64,000 nucleotides of DNA, taken from contig JAFEFN010000004.1 of the NCBI GenBank assembly GCA_018240525.1, positions 124,001 through 188,000 on the forward strand, in the 5' to 3' direction. Shown one piece after another: positions 46,572 to 63,099 of the stretch. The position numbers were made by a program, and so were the translations under genes. Source of the stretch: Pseudomonadota bacterium (GTDB taxonomy: Bacteria; Pseudomonadota; Gammaproteobacteria; Steroidobacterales; Steroidobacteraceae). The notes beneath the pieces were generated by a model. That model did no database searches, was not told the DNA's origin, and saw only the letters and a list, made by a program, of their open reading frames with translations. Positions within the stretch are counted from its first letter, which is position 1. The number at the start of each line of letters is the position of its first letter.

Positions 46572-47711
46572 CTAGGATCCAATGAGTTTGCGCCGCGAAT
46601 ACAGCGCCATGAGAATACCGAAGCCGGCCAGCAGCGTCACGACGGAACTGCCCCCGTAGCTGACCAGCGGCAGCGGCACGCCGACGACCGGCAGGAGTCC
46701 GGTGACCATGCCTGCGTTGATGAACACGTACACGAAGAAGGTGAGCGCGATGCTGCCGGCGAGCAGCCGCGCGAACGTCTCCTGCGTCTGCGTGGCGAGG
46801 AAGATGGCGCGGCTGACGACGAAGACGTACAGCAGCAGCAGCAGCAGCAGGCCGAGCAGGCCGAACTCCTCGCCGATGACCGCGAAGATGAAGTCGGTCG
46901 AGCGCTCGGGCAGGAACTCCAGCTGTGCCTGGCTGCCGTTCATCCAGCCCTTGCCGAACACCCCGCCCGAGCCGATCGCGATCTGCGACTGGATGATGTG
47001 GTAGCCCGCGCCGAGCGGATCGGTCTGCGGGTCGAGGAAGGTCAGCACGCGCTTGCGCTGGTAGTCGTGCATGAAGCCCCAGCCGGCCCAGGCACCCAGC
47101 GCGCCGAGGACGACCAGGCCGGCCATCACCTGCACGCGCAGGCCGGCCAGGATGATGACCAGCGCACCGCCGGCGGCGATCAGCGCGGCCGTGCCCAGAT
47201 CCGGCTGCACGGCGGTGAGGCCGACGGGGACCAGGATCAGGCCCGCCAGCGCCGCGAGCGAGGGCCAACTGGGCGGCAGTGGCCGCTCGTGCAGGTACCA
47301 GGCGCACATCATCGGCACGGCGAGCTTCATCAGCTCGGACGGCTGGAAGCGGAACAGCTTCAGGTCCAGCCAGCGCTGCGCGCCCATGCCGATGTGGCCG
47401 ATGGCCGCGACCACCAGCAGCAGCAGGCACCCGGCCGCGTACAGCCAGGGCGTCAGGCGCCGCAGGAAATTGGGGTTGATCTGCGCCAGGAGCAGCATCG
47501 CCACCGTGCCGATCGCCAGGCGCGCCACCGTGCGGTAGATGGTCGGCATGTTCTGCCCCGAGGCGCTGTACAGCACGATCAGTCCGTAGGCGGCGATCAG
47601 CGCCAGTCCGATGACCAGCGGTCCGTCGATCTTCAGGGCAAAGAGCACCCGCGCGGCGCCGGTGAGCGTGCGCCGCGTGCGTGAGCCGGAGGTGACCTCT
47701 TCGTAGATCAT
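46572..47711 (-). CDS. rodA: Peptidoglycan glycosyltransferase RodA
   Basis: This 379-residue SEDS-family polymerase has about ten transmembrane helices. Signatures are LYSASGQN after helix 1, GHIGMGAQRWLDL, FRFQPSELMKL, AVQPDLGTA with the essential Asp, and FVYVFINAGMVTGLLPVVGVPLPLVSYGGSS near the C-terminus. It polymerises glycan strands for cell elongation together with PBP2 encoded just upstream; the two overlap by ATGA (47708-47711). Confidence 0.97.
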   Translation of the reverse strand: MIYEEVTSGSRTRRTLTGAARVLFALKIDGPLVIGLALIAAYGLIVLYSASGQNMPTIYRTVARLAIGTVAMLLLAQINPNFLRRLTPWLYAAGCLLLLVVAAIGHIGMGAQRWLDLKLFRFQPSELMKLAVPMMCAWYLHERPLPPSWPSLAALAGLILVPVGLTAVQPDLGTAALIAAGGALVIILAGLRVQVMAGLVVLGALGAWAGWGFMHDYQRKRVLTFLDPQTDPLGAGYHIIQSQIAIGSGGVFGKGWMNGSQAQLEFLPERSTDFIFAVIGEEFGLLGLLLLLLLYVFVVSRAIFLATQTQETFARLLAGSIALTFFVYVFINAGMVTGLLPVVGVPLPLVSYGGSSVVTLLAGFGILMALYSRRKLIGS

Positions 47712-49597
47712 GTCGGCGGCTTCACCTTGCCGTCCGCATCCAGCAGGTAGGCATCCAGGACCTTGCGGGCGATGGGCGCGGCGGCGCTGGCCCCGGCGCC
47801 GCCGTTCTCCTGGATCACGGCGATGGCGATGCGCGGCTCGTCCGCGGGCGCGAACGCGATGAACCAGGAATGATCGCGCAGGCGCTCGTTGATCGCGCTG
47901 GCGTTGTAGCGCTCGTTCTGCGCCACCGTGAATACCTGGGCGGTGCCGGTCTTGCCGGCGAACGTGTAGGGGGCATGCAGGCCGATGGCCGCCGCGGTGC
48001 CGTGCTGCGTCACCCCGACCATGCCGTGGACCACGCGCGCCCAGTCCTCCGCGCTCACGCCCTGGACCTCGCCCTCCTGCTGCGGCGCCACCTCGTGCAG
48101 CTTGCCCTCCCCATCGCGGTAGGCGGAGACGAGGCGCGGCTTCCACACCTTCCCGCGCGTGGCGATGATCCCGGCGTAGTGCGCCAGCTGCAGCGGCGTG
48201 ACGTTGAGGTAGCCCTGGCCGATGCCGAAGTTGACGGTCTCGCCCGGGAACCAGATCTGATCCGCGGGCTTGGAAAACGCCTTGGTCTTCCACTCGCGCG
48301 AGGGCAGCAGGCCCGGGCGCTCGCCGCTGATGTCGATGCCGGTGAGCTTGCCGAAGCCGAATGGCGCCAGGAAGGTGGCGATGCGGTCGATGCCGAGCAC
48401 GTCGGCGAGCCCATAGAAGTACACGTCGCAGGAGTGCGCGATCGCGTCGTCGAGGTCGACGTAGCCGTGCTTCTCGTTGTGGTACTCGCGGAAAATGTGA
48501 GCGCTGCCAGGCAGATGGAAGGAGCCGGCACAGTACTTGCGCGCGGCCGGGTCGACCACATGGTAGGTCAGGCCGGCGAGGGCCATGGCCGGCTTGATGG
48601 TGGAGCCGGGCGGATACGTGCCGCGCAGGGCGCGGTTGAGCAGGGGCTTGTCGATGTCATTGTTGAGCCCGTTGTACTCGCGCGCGGTGATGCCACGGCC
48701 GAACAGCGTCGGGTCGAAGCCGGGCATGCTCACCAGCGCCAGCACGTCGCCGTTGTTCGGGTTGAGGGCCACGACCGCGCCGCGGTGGCCGGCCAGGGCC
48801 GCCTCGGCCACGCGCTGGATCTTCAGGTCGATCGACAGCACCAGGTCGTCGCCCGGGTTGGGGGACTTCACCTTGAGGTCCGGGACGAAGGCGCCCTGGC
48901 GCTCGACCGAGCGGCCCTGTGCATTGACGAGCACTTCGCGGTAGCCGTTGGTGCCGTGCAGCTCCTTCTCGTAGGCGCTTTCCACCCCAAGCTTGCCCAT
49001 GAGCGAGGTGCCCGCGTAGGCGGCACGGTCGATGCGCTTGAGGTCGGACTCGCTGATGGCGCCGACGTAGCCCAGCGCGTGCACGGCCAGGCCGCCGTTG
49101 GGGTAGAAGCGGGTCTGGCGGGTCTTGATGTCCAGCCCCGGGAACTCGAAGCGGCGCACCGAGAAGCGTGCGACGTCCTCGTCCGACATGCGCAGGCGGA
49201 TCGGGACGCTGTCGAAGCGGCGGCTGGAGTCGATGGTCCGCTCCAGCTCGTTGACGTCCTCGGAGCGCACCAGCCCGATCTCGACCAGGCTGGCGAGCGT
49301 CTTGGGGACGTCCGTCACCTCCTCGGGCACCAGTTCCAGCTGGTAGGCCGGCTGGTTGCCGGCGATGAGTTCGCCGTGCCGGTCGACGATCAGGCCGCGC
49401 GCCGCGGGGATCGGCTCGTTGCGCACGCGATTGCCCTGGCTGAGCTCGGCGTACTTGTCGTGGTTGATCACCTGCAGCGAGTACAGGCGCACGATCAGGC
49501 CCACCGTCGCCAGGGCCATGAGGGCCCCGGCCACCAGCGCACGCTGGTCGAACATGCGCTGCTCGCGCCAGTGGTCCTTGATGCGCACTGCCGGCAT
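47708..49597 (-). CDS. mrdA: Penicillin-binding protein 2 (elongasome transpeptidase)
   Basis: This 629-residue class B PBP has one N-terminal TM helix (about 20-40), a pedestal/dimerisation domain (about 55-240) and a transpeptidase domain with S332-T-I-K335 (PPGSTIKP), S389-C-D and K549-T-G (KTGTAQ). It crosslinks peptidoglycan during lateral growth. Its neighbours mreBCD and rodA encode the rest of the elongasome. A 32-base gap separates it from mreD. Confidence 0.97.
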   Translation of the reverse strand: MPAVRIKDHWREQRMFDQRALVAGALMALATVGLIVRLYSLQVINHDKYAELSQGNRVRNEPIPAARGLIVDRHGELIAGNQPAYQLELVPEEVTDVPKTLASLVEIGLVRSEDVNELERTIDSSRRFDSVPIRLRMSDEDVARFSVRRFEFPGLDIKTRQTRFYPNGGLAVHALGYVGAISESDLKRIDRAAYAGTSLMGKLGVESAYEKELHGTNGYREVLVNAQGRSVERQGAFVPDLKVKSPNPGDDLVLSIDLKIQRVAEAALAGHRGAVVALNPNNGDVLALVSMPGFDPTLFGRGITAREYNGLNNDIDKPLLNRALRGTYPPGSTIKPAMALAGLTYHVVDPAARKYCAGSFHLPGSAHIFREYHNEKHGYVDLDDAIAHSCDVYFYGLADVLGIDRIATFLAPFGFGKLTGIDISGERPGLLPSREWKTKAFSKPADQIWFPGETVNFGIGQGYLNVTPLQLAHYAGIIATRGKVWKPRLVSAYRDGEGKLHEVAPQQEGEVQGVSAEDWARVVHGMVGVTQHGTAAAIGLHAPYTFAGKTGTAQVFTVAQNERYNASAINERLRDHSWFIAFAPADEPRIAIAVIQENGGAGASAAAPIARKVLDAYLLDADGKVKPPT

Positions 49598-49629
49598 CGC
49601 CGCCTACCGCCCGTGCCGCACGGCCGGGC

Positions 49630-50103
49630 TCACGCGCGCCGGCCTGCGCCGTAGCCGAGGATCGCGGCCGCCGGCGGCCAGATGAGGGCGCCCGTGAAGG
49701 GATGAATCCAGCGTGCGTAGCTGGAGACCGGGCGCCCGGTCCAGCCGTCGATGATGACCAGCACGAGTTCGTAGGAGATCAGGGCCGCAAAGACGATCAG
49801 TGCCTGCTGCAGCGCCGGCTTGGAGCGGATGCGCTGGTGCTCGCGCACGGCGATGTAGGTGACGATGCTCAGCGCCAGAGCATGCTCGCCCAGCAGCGGA
49901 CCCTGGAAGACATCGAGCATGAGCCCGGCAAAGAACCCGAGCGCCACCCCGCCGCTGCGCGGCGCGTTGATCGACCAGTACAGAACCGTCAGCACCAGGA
50001 AGGCGGGTCGTGCCACGTCCAGCCACGGCGGTAGCGGCAGCGCGGTCAGTGCCAGGGCGACCACGGCGCTGAGGAACAGCCGGACGCGCGATTCGGCGAT
50101 CAT
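49630..50103 (-). CDS. mreD: Rod shape-determining protein MreD
   Basis: This 157-residue inner-membrane protein with about five hydrophobic segments belongs to the elongasome. It is recognised by size, the GFFAGLMLDVFQGPLLGEHAL core segment and its position after mreC, with ATGA overlap (50100-50103). Confidence 0.92.
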   Translation of the reverse strand: MIAESRVRLFLSAVVALALTALPLPPWLDVARPAFLVLTVLYWSINAPRSGGVALGFFAGLMLDVFQGPLLGEHALALSIVTYIAVREHQRIRSKPALQQALIVFAALISYELVLVIIDGWTGRPVSSYARWIHPFTGALIWPPAAAILGYGAGRRA

Positions 50104-51143
50104 GGCTGGTGTCCGGCCGGCGGCGGCGCGGCGGTGCCCGGTGCAGGGGCGCTGGACGGTGCGGCGGCCGCAGCCGGGGCGGCGACCGCAGCGGCCGCGG
50201 CCGGGGCTGGGTGCACGACGCGCTGGGGCTGGTGGGAGGGGTCACCACTCTTCAGATCGCCGCCCGGTCCCTTAGTTTCGGCGGCGCCCGGTGCGGCCGG
50301 ATGGTTGCCACGGAACCACACCAGCACCACCTCGCTGTCGGAGTCGATCTGCGCCAGGGGCTGGGCGCGCACCTGCGCCAGCGGCTGCACGGCATCGCGG
50401 TGCACGGCGACGACGCGCGCCACCGGGTAGCCCTCCGGGAACACCCCGCCCAGGCCTGAGGTCACGAGGGTGTCGCCGACCTTGATGTCGGCGTTCGCCG
50501 GAAGGTAGGGCAGCGCCAGCGAGGCACCGGAGCCGACCGCAATGGTGCGCAGCCCGGTGCGATCGATGCGAACCGGCACCGCATGCTCCGGGTCGGTGAT
50601 CAGGATGACCTCGGCGCTCCACGGCCCGACGTGGATGGTCTGGCCGATCAGTCCGTGGGCATCGAGGACCGCCTGGTTCTTGAAGACCCCGTTGCTGGCG
50701 CCGCGGTTGAGGACCATCTGCTGGCGCAGCCCGCTCTGCTGGATGCTGACGATCTCCGCGGGCAGCCACTTCTCGGCCACCGGCGGCAGTGCTTCGCGCA
50801 ACCCGCGCAGCTCGGCATTCTCGCGCGCCAGGGCCTCGAAGCGCATGGAACGCAGCTCCAGGTCCCGCTGCTGGGCGTTCAGGCGGGCATTCTCGGCCCG
50901 CAGGGCCTGACGGTCCTGGACGCTCGTCTTAAGCCAGCGCCAGGCGGCCGGCGGGGAGCTCACCAGCAGCTGCACCGGGTAGGCCGCCGCCTGCAGCACG
51001 TAGCGCACGTGCTCGAGGTAATGCTGGCGCTGGTCGAGGTACATCGTGACCACCGACAGCACCGCGTAGAGGGTGAACTTGAAGCCGGGCGAGCCGCTCC
51101 GCCCGTAGAGCGGTCTGTCGGCTCCTGTCCCGAACGCAGCCAC
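50100..51143 (-). CDS. mreC: Rod shape-determining protein MreC
   Basis: This 347-residue protein has one TM helix (about 22-38), a coiled coil (about 72-112) and a periplasmic beta domain (about 118-270: QQMVLNRGASNGV, GLIGQTI, DTLVTSGLGGVFPEGYPVARV). Its C-terminal 75 residues or so are Ala/Pro-rich and low complexity, longer than in E. coli MreC and probably disordered. It links MreB to PBP2. The start is GTG at 51143. It lies 22 bases after mreB. Confidence 0.94.
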   Translation of the reverse strand: MAAFGTGADRPLYGRSGSPGFKFTLYAVLSVVTMYLDQRQHYLEHVRYVLQAAAYPVQLLVSSPPAAWRWLKTSVQDRQALRAENARLNAQQRDLELRSMRFEALARENAELRGLREALPPVAEKWLPAEIVSIQQSGLRQQMVLNRGASNGVFKNQAVLDAHGLIGQTIHVGPWSAEVILITDPEHAVPVRIDRTGLRTIAVGSGASLALPYLPANADIKVGDTLVTSGLGGVFPEGYPVARVVAVHRDAVQPLAQVRAQPLAQIDSDSEVVLVWFRGNHPAAPGAAETKGPGGDLKSGDPSHQPQRVVHPAPAAAAAVAAPAAAAAPSSAPAPGTAAPPPAGHQP

Positions 51144-51165
51144 TCAGTCCTGCGCGTCCCTTGCG

Positions 51166-52320
<1,155 letters not shown>

Positions 52321-52344
52321 TCACCACGCACACCGCGAACCCCT

Positions 52345-52635
52345 ATGGCCCTCACCCGCGAGCAGATCGCGAGCATCGCCGCTTTGGCGCGCCTCGACCT
52401 GAGCTCTTCCGAGATCCTCGTCTACCAGAACAGCCTGTCGAGCATCCTCGATTTCATCGGAGCCCTCGACGCGGCGGATACCGCCGACGTCACCCCCATG
52501 GCGCACCCGCTGCCCGGGATGTCCCAGCGCCTGCGCCCGGACGTGGTGACCGAGGCCGACCACCACGAGCAGTACCAGCAAAATGCGACGCAGGTCGCAG
52601 CCGGGCTGTACCTGGTGCCCAAGGTCATCGAGTGA
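52345..52635 (+). CDS. gatC: Glutamyl/aspartyl-tRNA amidotransferase subunit C
   Basis: This 96-residue protein wraps around GatA and stabilises the GatA-GatB interface. It begins [17 protein letters not shown] and ends with the [18 protein letters not shown] segment typical of GatC. It is the first gene of gatCAB; 7 bases separate it from gatA. The presence of GatCAB implies that Asn-tRNA and/or Gln-tRNA is made by transamidation in this organism. Confidence 0.96.
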   Translation: MALTREQIASIAALARLDLSSSEILVYQNSLSSILDFIGALDAADTADVTPMAHPLPGMSQRLRPDVVTEADHHEQYQQNATQVAAGLYLVPKVIE

Positions 52636-52642
52636 GGCGGCG

Positions 52643-54106
52643 ATGACCGACCTGCACACGAGCACGCTCACCGAGCTGGCCGCAGGACTGCGGGCGCGGC
52701 GCTTTTCGAGCGTCGAGCTGGTGCGTGCCTGCCTGGACCGGATCGAGGCCAGCCAGGGCACCCTCAATGCCTTCATCTCGGTGACCCGCGACAGCGCCCT
52801 GCGCGAGGCCGCGGCCGCCGACGCCGCCCTGGCCGCGGGCGGCGGTGGCCCGCTGACCGGCGTGCCGATCGCCCACAAGGACCTGTTCTGCACCCAGGGC
52901 GTGCGTACCAGCTGCGGCTCGCGCATGCTGGACAACTTCGTCTCGCCCTACGACGCCACCGTCGTCGCCCGCCTGAAGGCGGCCGGGGCGGTCATGGTGG
53001 GCAAGACGAACATGGACGAGTTTGCGATGGGCTCCTCCAACGAAACCAGCTACTACGGCCCGGTCCGCAATCCCTGGGACACGAGCTTGGTTCCGGGTGG
53101 CTCCTCGGGCGGATCGGCCGCCGCGGTGGCGGCGCGCCTGGTGCCGGCGGCCACCGCCACCGACACCGGCGGCTCGATCCGCCAGCCGGCCGCGCTGTGC
53201 GGTATCACCGGCATCAAGCCCACCTACGGACGCGTTTCGCGCTACGGCATGGTCGCCTTCGCCTCGAGCCTCGACCAGGGCGGCGTACTCGCCACCACGG
53301 CCGCGGACGCGGCGCTGGTGCTGCGGGAGATGGCTGGTTTCGACGTGAACGACTCCACCAGCGTGGACGTTCCCGTGCCTGACTACGTCGCCGCGCTGGA
53401 GCAGCCGCTGGGCGGGCTCAAGGTGGGCGTTCTCAAGGAGTTCTTCGACAAGGGGCTCGACCCGAAGAACGAGGAGCGCGTCCGCGAATCGCTGCGCGTC
53501 TACGAGCGCCTGGGCGCGACGCTCACCGAGGTGAGCCTGCCCAACCTGCCCTTGTCGGTCCCGGTTTACTACGTGGTCGCCCCGGCCGAGTGCTCCTCGA
53601 ACCTGGCGCGCTTCGATGGCGTGCGTTTCGGGCATCGCTGCGAGAACCCGCGCGACCTGCAGGACCTGTACCGGCGCTCACGTGCCGAGGGCTTCGGCGC
53701 CGAGGTCAAGCGCCGCATCATGACTGGTACCTACGTGCTGTCGGCCGGCTACTACGATGCCTACTACCTCAAGGCCCAGCGCGTGCGGCAGCTGATCAAT
53801 GCCGACTTCGTGCGCGCCTTCCAGAGCGTCGACGTGCTGATCGGGCCGACCACGCCGACGCCGGCGTTCGCCCTGGGCGCCAAGACAGCGGATCCGGTGA
53901 CCATGTACCTGAACGACATCTACACCATCGGCGCGAACCTGGCGGGTCTGCCCGCCGTATCGCTGCCGTGCGGCTTCGTTGACGGGCTGCCCGTCGGGCT
54001 GCAGATCGTCGGGCCGCACTTCAGCGAGGCACGCGTACTGCAGGCTGCGCACGCCTACCAGCGCGCCACCGACTGGCACGCCCGCGTGCCGCGGGGGTAC
54101 GCATGA
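52643..54106 (+). CDS. gatA: Glutamyl/aspartyl-tRNA amidotransferase subunit A
   Basis: This 487-residue amidase-signature enzyme releases ammonia from glutamine or asparagine for GatB. The Ser-cisSer-Lys triad is K79 (AHKDLF), S154 (PGGSSGGS) and S178 (DTGGSIR), the same numbering as in the structurally known S. aureus enzyme. The ATG at 52643 follows GGCGGC spacing after gatC. It overlaps gatB by ATGA. Confidence 0.97.
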   Translation: MTDLHTSTLTELAAGLRARRFSSVELVRACLDRIEASQGTLNAFISVTRDSALREAAAADAALAAGGGGPLTGVPIAHKDLFCTQGVRTSCGSRMLDNFVSPYDATVVARLKAAGAVMVGKTNMDEFAMGSSNETSYYGPVRNPWDTSLVPGGSSGGSAAAVAARLVPAATATDTGGSIRQPAALCGITGIKPTYGRVSRYGMVAFASSLDQGGVLATTAADAALVLREMAGFDVNDSTSVDVPVPDYVAALEQPLGGLKVGVLKEFFDKGLDPKNEERVRESLRVYERLGATLTEVSLPNLPLSVPVYYVVAPAECSSNLARFDGVRFGHRCENPRDLQDLYRRSRAEGFGAEVKRRIMTGTYVLSAGYYDAYYLKAQRVRQLINADFVRAFQSVDVLIGPTTPTPAFALGAKTADPVTMYLNDIYTIGANLAGLPAVSLPCGFVDGLPVGLQIVGPHFSEARVLQAAHAYQRATDWHARVPRGYA

Positions 54107-55542
54107 GCGGCTGGGAGACCGTCATCGGTCTTGAGATCCACGCGCAGCTGGCGACGAAATCGAAGATCTTCTCCGGCTCGGCCACCGCCTATGGGGCGCC
54201 GCCGAATGCCCAGGCGAACCTGGTGGACCTGGGCTACCCGGGAGTGCTGCCGGTGCTCAATGCCGAGGCGGTGCGCATGGCCGTGAAGTTCGGCCTGGCC
54301 ATGGGTGCGCGCATCGCGACTCACTCGGTGTTTGCGCGCAAGAACTACTTCTATCCGGACCTTCCCAAGGGCTACCAGATCAGCCAGTACGAGCTGCCGA
54401 TCGTCGCCCACGGGTCGCTCGAGATCCTGCTCGAGGATGGCAGCGCCAAGCGCATCGGCGTCACGCGCGCCCATCTGGAGGAGGATGCCGGCAAGTCGTT
54501 GCACGAAGGGCTGCCGGGGTTCACCGGCATCGACCTCAACCGCGCCGGCACCCCGTTGCTGGAGATCGTCTCCGAGCCGGACATGCGCTCGGCCAAGGAG
54601 GCGGTCGCCTACATGAAGAAGGTGCACACGCTGGTGCGTTATCTGGAGATCTGCGACGGCAACATGCAGGAAGGCTCGTTCCGCTGCGACGCCAACGTCT
54701 CCGTGCGCAAGGCCGGCGCCGAAAAGTTCGGCACGCGCGCGGAGATCAAGAACATCAACTCGTTCCGCTTCGTGGAACGGGCCATCAACTACGAGGTCGA
54801 GCGTCAGATCGAGCTCATCGAGTCCGGTGGCAAGGTGGTGCAGGAAACGCGGCTCTACGACCCGGACAAGGGCGAGACGCGCTCCATGCGCTCCAAGGAA
54901 GAGGCCAACGACTACCGCTATTTCCCGGACCCGGACCTGCTGCCGGTCGAGCTCGACGCCGCCTTCATCGATGAGGTGCGCAAGAGCCTGCCGGAACTGC
55001 CGGACCAGAAGGCCAGCCGCTTCGCCAGGGACTATGGCCTGTCGGCCTACGATGCCGGGGTGCTGACCGCCAGCCGCGAGCTCTCCGTCTACTACGAGGA
55101 CGTGGTGCGTGCGGTGCCGCACGAAGCGAAGCTGTCGGCCAACTGGGTGAACGGTGAGCTGGCCGCCGCGCTCAACAAGGAGAACCTGGAGATCACCGCT
55201 TCCCGCGTGCCTGCAGAGCGGCTGGCCGGGCTCGTCGCGCGCATTTCCGACCAGACCATCTCCGGCAAGATCGCCAAGGAAGTGTTCGAGTCGATGTGGG
55301 CCGATGGCGCGAGCGCCGACCAGGTCATCGAGTCGAAGGGTCTGCGCCAGATCACCGACACCTCGGCCATCGAGAAGGTCATCGACGACGTATTGGCCAA
55401 GAATCCCGGCCAGCTGGCGGATTACCGGTCCGGCAAGGACAAGTTGTTCGGTTTCTTCGTCGGCCAGGTCATGAAGGCCACCGGCGGCAAGGCGAATCCG
55501 GCCCAGTTGAACCAGCTGCTGAAGAAAAAGCTCGGCAGCTGA
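54103..55542 (+). CDS. gatB: Glutamyl/aspartyl-tRNA amidotransferase subunit B
   Basis: This 479-residue subunit binds the misacylated tRNA, activates its side chain with ATP and amidates it. The conserved start [47 protein letters not shown] and RCDANVSVR are present, along with the C-terminal YqeY-like tail domain (about 330-479). Confidence 0.97.
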   Translation: MSGWETVIGLEIHAQLATKSKIFSGSATAYGAPPNAQANLVDLGYPGVLPVLNAEAVRMAVKFGLAMGARIATHSVFARKNYFYPDLPKGYQISQYELPIVAHGSLEILLEDGSAKRIGVTRAHLEEDAGKSLHEGLPGFTGIDLNRAGTPLLEIVSEPDMRSAKEAVAYMKKVHTLVRYLEICDGNMQEGSFRCDANVSVRKAGAEKFGTRAEIKNINSFRFVERAINYEVERQIELIESGGKVVQETRLYDPDKGETRSMRSKEEANDYRYFPDPDLLPVELDAAFIDEVRKSLPELPDQKASRFARDYGLSAYDAGVLTASRELSVYYEDVVRAVPHEAKLSANWVNGELAAALNKENLEITASRVPAERLAGLVARISDQTISGKIAKEVFESMWADGASADQVIESKGLRQITDTSAIEKVIDDVLAKNPGQLADYRSGKDKLFGFFVGQVMKATGGKANPAQLNQLLKKKLGS

Positions 55543-55606
55543 TTCGCTGCGTCCGTGCGCGGCGACAAGGGTTGAAGCCCGGGGGCCGAGCCCCATTGAG
55601 CTGGCC

Positions 55607-56521
55607 ATGAAAACTGAATCAGCACCCGCGGGCGACCAGGTACGCCGGTTTATCTTCGAGGGCAGGCCCGTGCGCGGGCACTGGGCGCACCTGGAGGGCG
55701 CATGGAAGAACCTGCGCGCGCACCGCCAGTACCCGCCCCTGGTGGACGCGCTGCTCGGCGAGGCGGTTGCCGCCTGCGTGCTGCTGGCCGCAACGCTCAA
55801 GTTCCGCGGCACCCTGACCCTGCAGCTCCAGGGCGACGGCATCGTCAACCTCTTGGTTGCGCAGTGCACCGACGACAATCGCATGCGCGCGGTGGCGCGC
55901 TTCGACGAACAGGCGTTGGCCTCCCTGGCCGTCTACCCATCGCCGGGAGAGATCTTCCGACAGCTGACCGGCAGTGCCGGACGCATCACCGTCACCGTCG
56001 AGTCGGATGAGAAGAGTGCGCGCTACCAGGGCGTGGTGCCACTGACCGGGGGTTCCCTGGCTCAGTCGCTCGAGGCCTATTTCGCCACGTCCGAACAGCT
56101 GCCGACACGGGTTGTGCTGGCTGCCGATGCGGCCCATGCGGCGGGAATGCTGGTGCAGAAGCTGCCCGAGCAAGAGGACCTGGACAGCGAGGCCTGGCGG
56201 GAGGCGCAGTGGGGCATGCAACGGCTGACGCCCCAGATGCTGCTCGGCCGCAGCGTGGAAGCGAATCTCAGCGCCATCTTCCCCGGTCATGACGTACGGG
56301 TCTTCCGGGCTGCAGACGTCTGCTTCGAGTGCCGCTGCAACCCGTCGCGGGTGGCCGGTGTGCTGCGGGCACTCGGCCCGGAGGAGATCCGCGAGGTCCT
56401 GCGCGAACAGGGGTCGGTCACCGTCACCTGCGAGTTCTGCCAGCGCCCCTATTCCTTTGATTCCATCGACATCGAAGCCCTATTTGCCGACAGCGCAGGC
56501 GATCCGACCGTCATCCATTGA
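55607..56521 (+). CDS. hslO: Redox-regulated holdase chaperone Hsp33
   Basis: This 304-residue cytoplasmic chaperone is activated by oxidation. The C-terminal zinc-binding redox switch has C242-x-C244 (ECRCNPSR) and C275-x2-C278 (CEFC); an additional C239 precedes them. The N-terminal substrate-binding domain shows GRPVRGHW and LTLQLQGDG. It is a single gene 64 bases after gatB. A short ggggc/gcccc stem lies in that gap without a T-run. Confidence 0.96.
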   Translation: MKTESAPAGDQVRRFIFEGRPVRGHWAHLEGAWKNLRAHRQYPPLVDALLGEAVAACVLLAATLKFRGTLTLQLQGDGIVNLLVAQCTDDNRMRAVARFDEQALASLAVYPSPGEIFRQLTGSAGRITVTVESDEKSARYQGVVPLTGGSLAQSLEAYFATSEQLPTRVVLAADAAHAAGMLVQKLPEQEDLDSEAWREAQWGMQRLTPQMLLGRSVEANLSAIFPGHDVRVFRAADVCFECRCNPSRVAGVLRALGPEEIREVLREQGSVTVTCEFCQRPYSFDSIDIEALFADSAGDPTVIH

Positions 56522-56522
56522 A

Positions 56523-56544
56523 ATTGTCTCTTTAGAGAGACAAT
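56523..56544. repeat. Perfect inverted repeat upstream of the sahR-like gene
   Basis: ATTGTCTCT (56523-56531) and AGAGACAAT (56536-56544) are exact reverse complements around TTAG. The dyad begins two bases after the hslO stop codon, in a 119-base gap that is markedly AT-rich. It could be an operator or, read as RNA, a hairpin ending hslO transcription, though it is not GC-rich and is not followed by a T-run. Confidence 0.5.
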
Positions 56545-56546
56545 AT

Positions 56547-56562
56547 AGCGGAAATTTCCGCT
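56547..56562. repeat. 16-base perfect palindrome AGCGGAAATTTCCGCT
   Basis: This fully symmetric 16-base palindrome lies three bases after the preceding inverted repeat and 79 bases before the sahR-like start. Perfect even palindromes of this size are typical of sites for symmetric dimeric regulators. It is a candidate operator for the metF-metH transcript. Confidence 0.5.
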
Positions 56563-56611
56563 AATTAGGCCCAAAGAAATAGATCCATGGTTCTGTTAAA
56601 GCCCGCTCACT

Positions 56612-56640
56612 CAAGATTTAAAGAAATGTACAATTCTTGA

Positions 56641-56641
<1 letters not shown>
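56612..56641. promoter_or_regulatory. TCAAGA...TCTTGA dyad overlapping the sahR-like start
   Basis: TCAAGA (56612-56617) and TCTTGA (56636-56641) are exact reverse complements separated by 18 bases. The right arm ends on the A of the ATG start codon. A repressor bound here would block transcription or initiation, compatible with autoregulation by the ArsR-type protein encoded immediately downstream. The wide spacer lowers certainty. Confidence 0.4.
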
Positions 56642-62275
<5,634 letters not shown>

Positions 62276-62297
62276 CCGCTCTCTTTGCAGCGCCCCA

Positions 62298-63083
62298 TCA
62301 GCGTGCCTCGCGCCGCTCGGACTCGAGCGCTCGCAGGTACGAGGGTCCGCCCAGCACGCGCATCTGCACGAGAATCTGGTCGCGCCGCATCAGCACGTAG
62401 CGGGACGGGCGGTCGGCGTGCATCTGCACCGGATTCGGCAGCACCGCGGCCAGCAGCGCCGCCTGCGAGGAAGTGATGGCGCGCGCCGGCACGTGCCAGA
62501 AGCGCTGTGCGGCGGCCTGCACGCCGTAGACGCCGTCGCCGAACTGCGCGATGTTCAGGTAGATCTCGAGGATGCGTTCCTTCGGCCAGAGCGCCTCTAT
62601 CAGCACCGTGAAGTAAGCCTCGACGCCCTTGCGCACGAAGCTGTGTCCGGACCACAGGAAGAGGTTCTTGGCCACCTGCTGCGAGATGGTGCTCGCGCCG
62701 CGCAGATGCTTGCCGTGCTCGCTGGCGCGCACGGCGGCGCGGATCGAATTGAAATCGAAGCCGTCGTGGAAGGGGAAGAGCTGGTCCTCCGAGGCGACCA
62801 CGGCGATCGCCGCATGGGGCGAGATCTGCTCGAGGCTCACCCACTGGTAGTCGGTGCGGTAGTCATGCCTCTGCGCCAGCCATGCCTGCAGGTGCGCCTC
62901 GGCCATCATCGCGCTGCTGAGCGGGTGCAGCCAGCGCAACAGGGCAACGGCGAGGACGCTGAGCAGGATCCAGCCGAGCACGATCGTGCCCAGCCACTTG
63001 AGGAGTCGCCGCCCGATGCGGCCGCGCTGCTGGCGCTGCGCGGCGCCAGCGTGCCTGCGGCGCGGACCGGTGGGCGGCGCCAC
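62298..63083 (-). CDS. mtgA: Monofunctional biosynthetic peptidoglycan transglycosylase
   Basis: This 261-residue protein has one TM helix (about 28-50) and a glycosyltransferase-51 domain. The catalytic Glu is E99 in VASEDQLFPFHDGFD. GASTISQQVAKNLFLW and KERILEIYLNIAQFG are the other GT51 motifs. It polymerises lipid II into glycan without a transpeptidase domain. The start is GTG at 63083, with a basic cytoplasmic N-terminus. It lies 16 bases after ppiB. Confidence 0.95.
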   Translation of the reverse strand: MAPPTGPRRRHAGAAQRQQRGRIGRRLLKWLGTIVLGWILLSVLAVALLRWLHPLSSAMMAEAHLQAWLAQRHDYRTDYQWVSLEQISPHAAIAVVASEDQLFPFHDGFDFNSIRAAVRASEHGKHLRGASTISQQVAKNLFLWSGHSFVRKGVEAYFTVLIEALWPKERILEIYLNIAQFGDGVYGVQAAAQRFWHVPARAITSSQAALLAAVLPNPVQMHADRPSRYVLMRRDQILVQMRVLGGPSYLRALESERREAR

Positions 63084-63099
63084 TGCGCTCGCGGGCCGG

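Noticed and set aside
55582..55594. ggggc/gcccc stem after gatB as a terminator
   Set aside because: The stem has five base pairs and is not followed by T residues; stems of this size are common by chance in this composition.
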